Origin: an uncultured Gemmobacter sp. | GTDB taxonomy: Bacteria; Pseudomonadota; Alphaproteobacteria; Rhodobacterales; Rhodobacteraceae | Reading direction: 5' to 3' | NCBI GenBank assembly: GCA_937983495.1 | Contig: CALKAA010000280.1 | Span: 1 to 11,268 of the forward strand | Length of the DNA stretch: 11,268 nucleotides | Made by a program: the position numbers and the translations under genes | The notes under the pieces: generated by a model | What the model was told of the DNA's origin: nothing | Database searches by the model: none | The model's input: the letters and a program-made list of their open reading frames with translations, nothing else | Shown here: piece by piece, positions 1 through 5,916 of the stretch | Layout of the letters: every line of letters begins with the position of its first letter | Numbering within the stretch: position 1 is the first letter of the stretch

Positions 1-157
1 CCCCGCCATCCGCCGTCACGGCGGCATTGTTCGACATGTTCTGCGGCTTGAACGGCGCAACCGACAGCCCGCGCCGCCGCGCCGCCCGGCACAGCCCCGC
101 CACCAGCATGGACTTGCCGACATTGGAGCCGCAGCCCTGAATCATCAGTGCTTTCAT
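1..157 (-). CDS. cobQ: Cobyric acid synthase CobQ, N-terminal part (cut by window start)
   Basis: CobQ is the glutamine-dependent, ATP-driven amidotransferase that amidates side chains b, d, e and g of adenosylcobyrinic acid a,c-diamide to give cobyric acid. Only the first 52 codons are present. They show the start of the synthetase domain: a P-loop-like motif GCGSNVGKS at residues 8-16, then LVAGLCRAARRRG, and the family signature PFKPQNMSNNAAVTADGG at about residues 35-52. The start at 157 is firm because an AGGAGG ribosome-binding site sits 6 bases before the ATG. The gene follows cobO on the same strand after a 154-base gap containing an inverted repeat, so co-transcription with cobO is possible but not shown. 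The C-terminal glutaminase domain lies outside the window. Confidence 0.95.
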   Translation of the reverse strand, partial: MKALMIQGCGSNVGKSMLVAGLCRAARRRGLSVAPFKPQNMSNNAAVTADGG

Positions 158-198
158 GCCCCGCCTCCTGTGCTGCGGATCTTGCGGGAGCCTCCGGC

Positions 199-265
199 GG
201 GGATATTTGCCGCCAAGATGAAAGACAAGCGCGCGCCCTCCTTTTCATCTTGGCAAAAATATCCC
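199..265. repeat. Long imperfect inverted repeat of Rhodobacteraceae type, between cobO and cobQ
   Basis: Two arms form a long stem: GCCAAGATGAAA (212-223) pairs perfectly over 12 bases with 243-254, and GGGATATTT (200-208) pairs over 9 bases with 257-265. An internal bulge of 3 versus 2 bases separates the two helices, and the loop is about 19 bases of mostly G+C. From memory, the words ATATTT(TT)GCCAAGATGAAA recur between genes in many Rhodobacteraceae genomes. No transposase is present, so this looks like a small palindromic intergenic element rather than an insertion sequence. It could act in transcription termination, mRNA processing or stability of the cobO transcript. Confidence 0.7.
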
Positions 266-270
266 GGGGT

Positions 271-287
271 CCGGGGCAGCGCCCCGG
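271..287. terminator. GC-rich hairpin downstream of cobO, possible terminator
   Basis: CCGGGGC (271-277) pairs perfectly over 7 bases with GCCCCGG (281-287) across a 3-base loop. It lies 24 bases past the cobO stop codon and directly next to the long inverted repeat. In the cobO direction the stem is not followed immediately by a T tract; a run of five T appears only about 11 bases further on, inside the neighbouring repeat. Termination is therefore only a possibility, and the hairpin may instead be a fixed part of the repeat element. Confidence 0.3.
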
Positions 288-311
288 GGATTTGTCGAAG
301 GGGCGAACGCA

Positions 312-944
312 TCAGAACTCGACCCCGGCCTGACCTTTGATGCCAGAGCGGAACGGGTGCTTGATCAGGCTCATCTCGGTCACCAGATCGGCGGCTTCGA
401 TCAGGGCCTCCTTGGCGTTGCGCCCGGTCAGGCAAACATGGGTGAGGGGCGGCTTTTCATCGCGCAGGAAGGCCAGAACCTCGTCGATGTTCAGGTAATC
501 ATAGCGCAGGGCGATGTTGATTTCATCAAGCAGGACAAAGCGGATTTCGGGATTGCGGATCAGCTCTTTGGCCTTTTCCCAGCCGCGCTGCGCTGCCGCG
601 ATGTCGCGGCTTTTGTCCTGGGTTTCCCAGGTGAAGCCCTCGCCCATGGCGTGAAACTGGCACAGATCGGCAAAGTTGCCCTCGATCAGCCGCCGCTCGC
701 CCGTATCCCACGCACCCTTGATGAACTGCACCACGGCGCAGGGCATTTCATGCGCGATGCAGCGCAGGATCATCCCGAAACCGGAGGAGCTTTTGCCCTT
801 GCCCGCGCCGGTATGCACGATGATCAAGCCCTTTTCGCCCTCTTTCCTCGACATCATCTTGTCGCGCGCGGCTTTTTTCTTGGCCATCTTGCTGGCATGG
901 CGCGCGAGATCGTCGAGCGTCTGCATGTCGCTTGTATCGGTCAT
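312..944 (-). CDS. cobO: Cob(I)yrinic acid a,c-diamide adenosyltransferase CobO
   Basis: CobO (BtuR/CobA type) transfers the 5'-deoxyadenosyl group of ATP to the reduced cobalt of the corrinoid, giving the adenosylated form needed by CobQ. The 210-residue protein has the usual family length. It shows the P-loop TGAGKGKSS at residues 45-53 and the conserved GEGFTWETQD at 101-110. VLLDEIN follows at 137-143, and CLTGRNA lies near residue 171. The N-terminus before the P-loop is lysine-rich (KMAKKKAARDKMMSRKEGEKG), as in other CobO proteins. The start at 944 is supported by AAGGGA eight bases upstream. The gene diverges from the riboswitch-controlled series and has no visible riboswitch of its own, so the two arms of the locus may respond differently to cobalamin. 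Confidence 0.97.
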   Translation of the reverse strand: MTDTSDMQTLDDLARHASKMAKKKAARDKMMSRKEGEKGLIIVHTGAGKGKSSSGFGMILRCIAHEMPCAVVQFIKGAWDTGERRLIEGNFADLCQFHAMGEGFTWETQDKSRDIAAAQRGWEKAKELIRNPEIRFVLLDEINIALRYDYLNIDEVLAFLRDEKPPLTHVCLTGRNAKEALIEAADLVTEMSLIKHPFRSGIKGQAGVEF

Positions 945-960
945 CGTGACGGTCCCTTAC

Positions 961-994
961 TTGACAGGCCCCCTGCAAATGACAGAGGTATGGG
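961..994 (+). promoter_or_regulatory. Probable promoter of the riboswitch-led cob series
   Basis: TTGACA at 961-966 is a perfect sigma-70 -35 box. The -10 region is poor: AGGTAT (986-991, spacing 19) or TATGGG (989-994) are the best candidates. A start of transcription near 998-1002 would place the 5' end right at the riboswitch P1 helix, which supports the call. The segment is only 16 bases from the cobO start codon on the other strand. The weak -10 may mean that an activator or an alternative sigma factor is used. Confidence 0.4.
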
Positions 995-999
995 TCATT
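978..999. promoter_or_regulatory. Short perfect inverted repeat over the putative -10 region
   Basis: AATGAC (978-983) and GTCATT (994-999) are perfect reverse complements separated by 10 bases, giving a 22-base dyad centred on the likely -10 box. The half-site distance is about two helical turns, as for many dimeric regulators. I do not recognise the site as that of a known factor. A six-base dyad can occur by chance, so confidence is low. Confidence 0.2.
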
Positions 1000-1001
1000 G
1001 A

Positions 1002-1203
1002 GCGCTGGTGCCTGTCGTAAGACAGGTGAAAAGGGAATGCGACAGGTTTTGCGACCCATCGGGTCGGGGAACCGAAGCGCAGCCGCCCCCGCGACCGTGA
1101 CCGGAAAGGTCTGTTCATGCCACTGGCTGCAAGGCTGGGAAGGCGGGCAGAGCGCCGGGGCCGAAATGCCTCGATATCCGCAAGCCGGGAGACCTGCCAG
1201 CGC
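1002..1203 (+). promoter_or_regulatory. Cobalamin riboswitch (aptamer domain)
   Basis: This is a classic cobalamin-binding aptamer. The outer helix P1 is perfect over 7 bases: GCGCTGG (1002-1008) with CCAGCGC (1197-1203). Next comes the hairpin CCTGTC-GTAA-GACAGG (1011-1026), then the conserved AAAAGGGAA (1029-1037). TGCG (1038-1041) pairs with CGCA (1078-1081), enclosing a CGACCC/GGGTCG hairpin at 1052-1066. The core GCCGCCCCCGCGACCGTGA lies at 1082-1100. The conserved ACTG and TGGGAAGG pair of words lies at 1122-1143, and the B12 box AGCCGGGAGACCTGCC at 1183-1198. It lies 102 bases upstream of the DUF1636 start codon and should repress the cobW-cobN series when adenosylcobalamin is abundant. 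Confidence 0.96.
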
Positions 1204-1248
1204 CTGCACTGAAACGCGCGGACGGGGTGTTCCGTGACCTTCGGATAT

Positions 1249-1262
1249 GGGCAGCCTTGCCC
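1249..1262 (+). promoter_or_regulatory. Small hairpin in the riboswitch expression platform
   Basis: GGGCA (1249-1253) and TGCCC (1258-1262) form a 5-base-pair stem with the loop GCCT. Its sequence CAGCCTTGC (1252-1260) is also a perfect 9-base complement of GCAAGGCTG (1129-1137), which spans the terminal loop of the ACTG/TGGGAAGG hairpin in the aptamer. The segment can therefore either fold on itself or pair back to the aptamer, as an expression platform would. No T tract follows, so this is not a terminator. Confidence 0.4.
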
Positions 1263-1273
1263 AAGCCGTCGGC

Positions 1274-1304
1274 GATTCCCCGTTTGCCTTGTCCACGGGG
1301 GATC
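1274..1304 (+). promoter_or_regulatory. Hairpin hiding the ribosome-binding site of the first gene
   Basis: GATTCCCCGT (1274-1283) pairs with ACGGGGGATC (1295-1304) in a 10-base-pair stem with a single G-U pair and an 11-base loop. The 3' strand holds the only plausible Shine-Dalgarno sequence, GGGGGA (1297-1302), of the gene starting at 1306. Folding would hide it from the ribosome. The loop carries GCCTTG (1286-1291), complementary to CAAGGC (1130-1135) in the aptamer. This is the expected layout of a riboswitch that acts on translation, although whether ligand stabilises this hairpin is inferred. Confidence 0.65.
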
Positions 1305-1305
1305 T

Positions 1306-1659
1306 ATGGGCACTGTTCTACTTGTCTGCACCACCTGCCGCGCGGGGCAACCCGTGCCTGAGGGGGAGGCTTGTGCTGGCACACAACTGCATGACGCGCT
1401 GCTGCCTCACCTTCCGGAAGGGGTGACGTTACGCGGGGTCGAGTGTCTTTCGGCCTGTGACAATGGCTGTGCCATTGCGCTGAGCCAGCCAGGTGGCTGG
1501 ACCTATGTCTATGGCCGCATGGCCCTTGAGGATGTGCAAGAGATCGCACGCGGGGCCGAACTCTATGCCGCTACCGCAGATGGGCTTGTGCCATGGCGCG
1601 AGCGGCCTGCGATTTTCCGCAAGCAAAGCCTTGCCCGTATTCCTCCGATGGAGAGTTGA
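1306..1659 (+). CDS. DUF1636 family small cysteine-rich protein, likely metal or Fe-S binding
   Basis: This 117-residue protein resembles the DUF1636 (COG5469) family, known as predicted metal-binding proteins often encoded beside cobW. Six cysteines are present: C8 and C11 in VCTTC, C23, and C47, C51 and C55 in the motif ECLSACDNGC. The spacing C11-x11-C23-x23-C47-x3-C51 resembles thioredoxin-like [2Fe-2S] ferredoxins, so an Fe-S cluster or a metal-handling role is plausible. No signal peptide or membrane segment is seen, which suggests a cytoplasmic protein. The ATG at 1306 is chosen because the family begins just before LLVCTTCR and GGGGGA precedes it. An in-frame GTG at 1234 would extend the protein by 24 residues that do not look like the family. 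It is the first gene behind the riboswitch and abuts cobW with no gap. Its biochemical function is unknown. Confidence 0.88.
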   Translation: MGTVLLVCTTCRAGQPVPEGEACAGTQLHDALLPHLPEGVTLRGVECLSACDNGCAIALSQPGGWTYVYGRMALEDVQEIARGAELYAATADGLVPWRERPAIFRKQSLARIPPMES

Positions 1660-2694
1660 ATGACCGATCTGACCAAAATTCCCGTGACTGTGATCACAGG
1701 CTTCCTGGGGGCGGGCAAAACAACGCTGATCCGTCACCTGATGCAAAATCCGCAGGGCAAGCGTCTGGCAATCCTCGTGAACGAGTTTGGCACTGTGGGC
1801 GTGGATGGCGACATTCTGAAATCCTGCGCCGATGAGAACTGCCCGGCGGAGAACATTGTCGAGCTGGCGAATGGTTGCATTTGCTGCACGGTGGCCGATG
1901 ATTTCATCCCGACGATCGAGGCGCTGATGGCGATGCCGCAGCGCCCTGACCATATCCTGATCGAGACCTCGGGCCTTGCGCTGCCCAAGCCGCTGCTCAA
2001 GGCGTTCGATTGGCCCGCGATCCGCTCGCGTATCACGGTGGATGGTGTGGTCGCTCTGGCCGATGCCGAGGCCGTGGCGGCAGGGCGCTTTGCCCCCGAT
2101 GTGGCGGCGGTGGATGCACAGCGCGCGGCAGATGATAGTCTGGACCATGAAACCCCGCTGTCCGAGGTGTTCGAGGATCAGATCGCCTGCGCCGATATCG
2201 TGCTGCTGTCCAAGGCCGATCTGGCGGGCGAGGCCGGTGTGGCGGCGGCCCGCGCGGTGATCGAGGCCGAGGCTCCGCGCAAACTGCCGATCCTGCCGAT
2301 GAGCGAGGGCGTGATTGATCCGCGCGTCATTCTTGGCCTGAATGCCGCTGCCGAGGATGATCTGGCGGCGCGGCCCAGCCATCACGATGGCCATGACGAT
2401 CACGAGCATGATGATTTTGAAAGCGTGGTGATCGACCTGCCCGAGGTCGCTGATATTGACGATCTGGTGTCGCGGGTGCAGCGCCTGGCCACCGAATGCC
2501 ACGCCCTGCGGGTGAAGGGCTATGTGGCGGTGGCGGGCAAGCCGATGCGTCTGTTGGTGCAGGCCGTGGGCGAGCGCGTGCGGCATCAGTTCGACCGGCC
2601 TTGGGGGGATGCCCCGCGCGCGGGTCGTCTGGTGGTGATCGCCGAGCATCACGACATTGACGAACCCGCCATCCGCGCCGTGCTGGGGGCCTGA
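1660..2694 (+). CDS. cobW: Cobalamin biosynthesis GTPase CobW (COG0523 metallochaperone family)
   Basis: CobW is a G3E-family P-loop GTPase thought to deliver cobalt to the chelatase; work on the family supports nucleotide-dependent binding of Co(II). The 344-residue protein shows Walker A GFLGAGKTT at 14-22 and the metal-binding CxCC motif (CICC) at 73-76. ETSG follows at 102-105, and SKAD at 184-187 stands in for NKxD. A histidine- and aspartate-rich stretch, HHDGHDDHEHDD, lies at 241-252 between the GTPase and C-terminal domains and is a likely metal-binding loop. The C-terminal CobW domain follows (about 255-344). The start codon directly follows the stop of the DUF1636 gene, and GGAGAG (1650-1655) serves as its ribosome-binding site within that gene. 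cobN begins 6 bases after its stop. Confidence 0.96.
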   Translation: MTDLTKIPVTVITGFLGAGKTTLIRHLMQNPQGKRLAILVNEFGTVGVDGDILKSCADENCPAENIVELANGCICCTVADDFIPTIEALMAMPQRPDHILIETSGLALPKPLLKAFDWPAIRSRITVDGVVALADAEAVAAGRFAPDVAAVDAQRAADDSLDHETPLSEVFEDQIACADIVLLSKADLAGEAGVAAARAVIEAEAPRKLPILPMSEGVIDPRVILGLNAAAEDDLAARPSHHDGHDDHEHDDFESVVIDLPEVADIDDLVSRVQRLATECHALRVKGYVAVAGKPMRLLVQAVGERVRHQFDRPWGDAPRAGRLVVIAEHHDIDEPAIRAVLGA

Positions 2695-2700
2695 TCCGCC

Positions 2701-5700
2701 ATGCATGTCGTCTTCCGCGAAAGTCATGGGCTGGAGGAGGCAGAAACGCCGTTCGATCCGGGGCAAGACCCGGCCGAACTGGTGGTTCTGTCCTTTTCCG
2801 ACAGCGACCTTGGCGCTTTCGCGGCGGGATGGCATCGCGGCAAGGGGCGGTTGCCGTCGCTGCGCCTGCAAAATCTGGTGGCGCTGAAACATCCGGTTTC
2901 GGTGGACACCTATGTTGAGGCCACCCTTTCGGGCACCAAGGCGATCTTGGTGCGCCTGATCGGGGGGGCGGCCTATTGGCCCTATGGCCTCGCTTCGGTG
3001 CAGGATCTGGCGCGGCGCAAGGGCATTGCGCTGGCTGTGCTGCCGGCTGATGGGCGGCCCGATCCGGCGTTGGAAGCGGCTTCCACCCTGCCGGTCTCTA
3101 CCCTCTATCGGTTGGCGGTTTTGTGTGATGCCGGGGGGGCGGTGGCGGCGCAGGCCGCCTTGGCGCAACTCGCGCTGGCGGCGGGGCTATATGCCGGGCC
3201 AGTGCCGGGTGACAAGTCCATGCCGGACTGGGGATTTTACGATCCCGCGCGCGGCGTGGTTGCGGGGCCGGAGGGCGCCTCGATTCTGGTCAGTTTCTAC
3301 CGCAGCTATCTGACCGCCGCCGATACCGGCCCGGTGGATGCGGTGATTGGAGCGCTGCGCGCCGAGGGGATCAGCGCGATGGGTGTATTCGCGCCCTCGC
3401 TCAAGGCGTCGGGTTTTGCCGACTGGATGGCCCCATATCTGCGCGCTTGCCCGCCCCGTGCCATTGTCAACCTGACGGCCTTTTCCGCCAAGGCCGAGGA
3501 TGGCGCGACGCCCTTCGATGCCTGCGATTGCCCGGTCTTTCAACTCGCGCTTTCCACCGCGCGCAAACGCGATTGGGCGGCAGCTGAGCGTGGCCTTTCG
3601 CCCGCCGATCTGGCAATGCATGTTGTGCTGCCCGAGGTGGACGGGCGGCTGTTCGCGGGCGTCGTTTCATTCAAATCACCGGGCAAACGCGACCCCGATC
3701 TGCAATTTTCGCGCTTTGCGCACCGCGCCGATGCCGCGCGCGTGGCGGCGGTGGTGGCCAAGGTGCGCGCTTGGCTGACGCTGGCGGAGACCGATGCTGC
3801 GCAGCGAAAGTTGGCGGTGGTGCTGTCCACCTATCCCGGCAAGGCGCATCAAATGGCCCATGCCGTTGGCCTTGATGCCTTGGCCTCGGTGGAGGCCGTT
3901 CTGGCTGATCTGGCGATGGCTGGCTATGCTGTGACCCCGGCGCGCAGCTTGGCACAGGCTTTGTTGACAGAGCGCCTGTCATGGTCGCTAAGCGACTATC
4001 TTGCCGCGCTGGACACCCTGCCGCAAAGCCTGCGCGACGACCTGCATGCTGCCTGGGGCAGGCCGGAAACGGACCCGGCCTTTGCCGATGGGGCCTTTCA
4101 TTTCGCTGCGCAGCGCAGCGGGGCCGCGCTGGTGGCGCTGCAACCCGAACGTGGGGACGTGGCGCAGCGCGATGGCGAGTATCACGACCTGTCGCGCATC
4201 CCGCGCCATGGTTATGTGGCGTTTTACCTCTGGCTGCGGGCGCAGGGGGTGCACGCGCTGATCCATATGGGCGCGCATGGCACGCTGGAATGGCTGCCCG
4301 GAAAGTCTGTTGCTTTGTCAGATGCTTGCTGGCCAGAGGCATTGATCGGTTCCTTGCCGGTGATCTATCCTTTCATCGTGAATGACCCCGGCGAGGCCGC
4401 GCAGGCCAAGCGTCGGATCGGCGCGCTGACCCTTGGCCACCTGCCGCCCCCCATGGTGCAATCGGCGCTGCCAGAGGGCATGGCGCGGCTGGAGCGACTG
4501 CTGGACGAATATTCCACCGCCGATGGGCTGGACCCTGCCCGGCGCGACCGGCTGATCGGGTCGATCCGCAGCGAGGCGCAGGCGCTTGGCGTCGAAGAGG
4601 ATCTGGGCTTGCCGCCCGATGCCAGCGCCACCGAGGCGATGACGCGGATTGATCGCTTCGTCTGTGACATCAAGGAAAGCCAATATGGCGACGGGCTGCA
4701 TGTCTTTGGGCAGGGTGAAGGCGAGCGTGCCGGGCTGCTGACGGCGCTGAACGGGCGGCGTGTGGCGGCGGGGCCGTCGGGCTCGCCCCATCGCGGGCGC
4801 AGCGATGTTTTGCCCACGGGGCGCAATCTGTTCGCTGTGGACCCGCGCGCCGTGCCCAGCCGCGCCGCCCATGCCCAAGGCGTGAAGCTGGCCGAGGAAT
4901 TGCTGCGCCGCCATTTGCAGGATCATGGCGACTGGCCGCGCGGGCTTGTCGTAGATCTGTGGGGCAGCGCCACCATGCGCACGGCGGGCGAAGATTTCGC
5001 CATGGCGCTGCATCTGGCGGGGCTGGTGCCGGTGTGGGATGCCGGGTCGGGCCGTGTGTCAGGGGTAGAGGTGCTGCCGCTGGCGCTGCTCAACCGCCCG
5101 CGCATTGATGTGACGCTGCGGGTCTCGGGGCTGTTTCGGGATGTCTTTCCTGGCCTTGCCACGTTGTTTGAGACAGGCGCACAAGCCTTGGCTGCGCGCG
5201 ACGAGATGCCCGAGGATAACCCCTATCGCCTTGCTACCGCACGGGTTTATGGCCCCCGCCCCGGCCAGTATGGCTTGGGCATGGCACCCGAGGACTTCTC
5301 GCCCGAGGCGCGGGCGGCGGCGGGCGAAGCGTGGCTTGCGGCCTCCAGTTGGGCGCTTGGGGCTGATGGTCGCAGCCGCGATGATCGTGCAGGGCTTGAG
5401 GCACGGTTGCGCAGCGCTGACAGTTTTGTGCATGCGCAGGATTTGCCGGAAAGCGATTTGCTCCTCGCGGCCGATTATGCCGCGCATGAGGCCGGGTTTG
5501 CTGCGGCGATGGCGCGATTGGGGAAGGCCGAGCCTGCGCTGTATCACCTGGACATAACCCAGCCAGATCGCCCGCGCGCACGGTCTTTGACCGAGGAGAT
5601 CGCGCGGGTCACCCGTGCCCGCGCCGCTGATCCGGGGTGGGCTGATGGCATGATGCGCCACGGTTTTCGTGGTGCCGCAGAGATCGCGGCGACGTTGGAT

Positions 5701-5916
5701 CATATGGCTGCCTTTGCGCATCTGGCTGGGGTGGTGCCATCCCATCTATTTGATTTGTATCACGAAGCCACGCTCGGCCGGGCTGAGGTCATAGCCTTCA
5801 TGGCGACCGAAAATCCCGGCGCATTGCAGGCCTTGCGTGACGTTTTTCTGCGTCTGCATGACGCGGGGTTATGGGTGACACGGCGCAACTCCATCGCGGC
5901 GGAGTTGGGCAGATGA
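2701..5916 (+). CDS. cobN: Cobaltochelatase large subunit CobN
   Basis: CobN is the substrate-binding subunit of the aerobic, ATP-dependent cobaltochelatase, which inserts Co(II) into hydrogenobyrinic acid a,c-diamide together with the AAA+ subunits CobS and CobT (not in this window). It is related to the BchH/ChlH subunit of magnesium chelatase. The 1071-residue protein carries the family signature HMGAHGTLEWLPGK starting at H522, with H526 and E530, and then a stretch ending in IYPFIVNDPGEAAQAKRR. The C-terminus (GLWVTRRNSIAAELGR) is also typical. It is about 200 residues shorter than the Pseudomonas denitrificans protein (about 1,270), but the frame is uninterrupted and both ends look complete. 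The ATG at 2701 gives the expected MHVVF N-terminus, six bases after cobW. The stop overlaps the cobG start in ATGA. Confidence 0.96.
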   Translation: MHVVFRESHGLEEAETPFDPGQDPAELVVLSFSDSDLGAFAAGWHRGKGRLPSLRLQNLVALKHPVSVDTYVEATLSGTKAILVRLIGGAAYWPYGLASVQDLARRKGIALAVLPADGRPDPALEAASTLPVSTLYRLAVLCDAGGAVAAQAALAQLALAAGLYAGPVPGDKSMPDWGFYDPARGVVAGPEGASILVSFYRSYLTAADTGPVDAVIGALRAEGISAMGVFAPSLKASGFADWMAPYLRACPPRAIVNLTAFSAKAEDGATPFDACDCPVFQLALSTARKRDWAAAERGLSPADLAMHVVLPEVDGRLFAGVVSFKSPGKRDPDLQFSRFAHRADAARVAAVVAKVRAWLTLAETDAAQRKLAVVLSTYPGKAHQMAHAVGLDALASVEAVLADLAMAGYAVTPARSLAQALLTERLSWSLSDYLAALDTLPQSLRDDLHAAWGRPETDPAFADGAFHFAAQRSGAALVALQPERGDVAQRDGEYHDLSRIPRHGYVAFYLWLRAQGVHALIHMGAHGTLEWLPGKSVALSDACWPEALIGSLPVIYPFIVNDPGEAAQAKRRIGALTLGHLPPPMVQSALPEGMARLERLLDEYSTADGLDPARRDRLIGSIRSEAQALGVEEDLGLPPDASATEAMTRIDRFVCDIKESQYGDGLHVFGQGEGERAGLLTALNGRRVAAGPSGSPHRGRSDVLPTGRNLFAVDPRAVPSRAAHAQGVKLAEELLRRHLQDHGDWPRGLVVDLWGSATMRTAGEDFAMALHLAGLVPVWDAGSGRVSGVEVLPLALLNRPRIDVTLRVSGLFRDVFPGLATLFETGAQALAARDEMPEDNPYRLATARVYGPRPGQYGLGMAPEDFSPEARAAAGEAWLAASSWALGADGRSRDDRAGLEARLRSADSFVHAQDLPESDLLLAADYAAHEAGFAAAMARLGKAEPALYHLDITQPDRPRARSLTEEIARVTRARAADPGWADGMMRHGFRGAAEIAATLDHMAAFAHLAGVVPSHLFDLYHEATLGRAEVIAFMATENPGALQALRDVFLRLHDAGLWVTRRNSIAAELGR

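Noticed and set aside
357..1001. Plus-strand open frame of 214 codons opposite cobO
   Set aside because: It is a shadow of cobO, which has intact P-loop and family motifs on the minus strand; no ribosome-binding site or homology is recognised.
1234..1305. GTG start at 1234 for the DUF1636 gene
   Set aside because: It would add 24 residues unlike the family and place coding sequence over the expression-platform hairpins; ATG 1306 has GGGGGA correctly spaced.
1429..3168. Long minus-strand open frame of 579 codons opposite the DUF1636 gene, cobW and the cobN start
   Set aside because: It is antisense to clearly recognised proteins, resembles no family, and is explained by high-GC codon bias that removes stops on the opposite strand.
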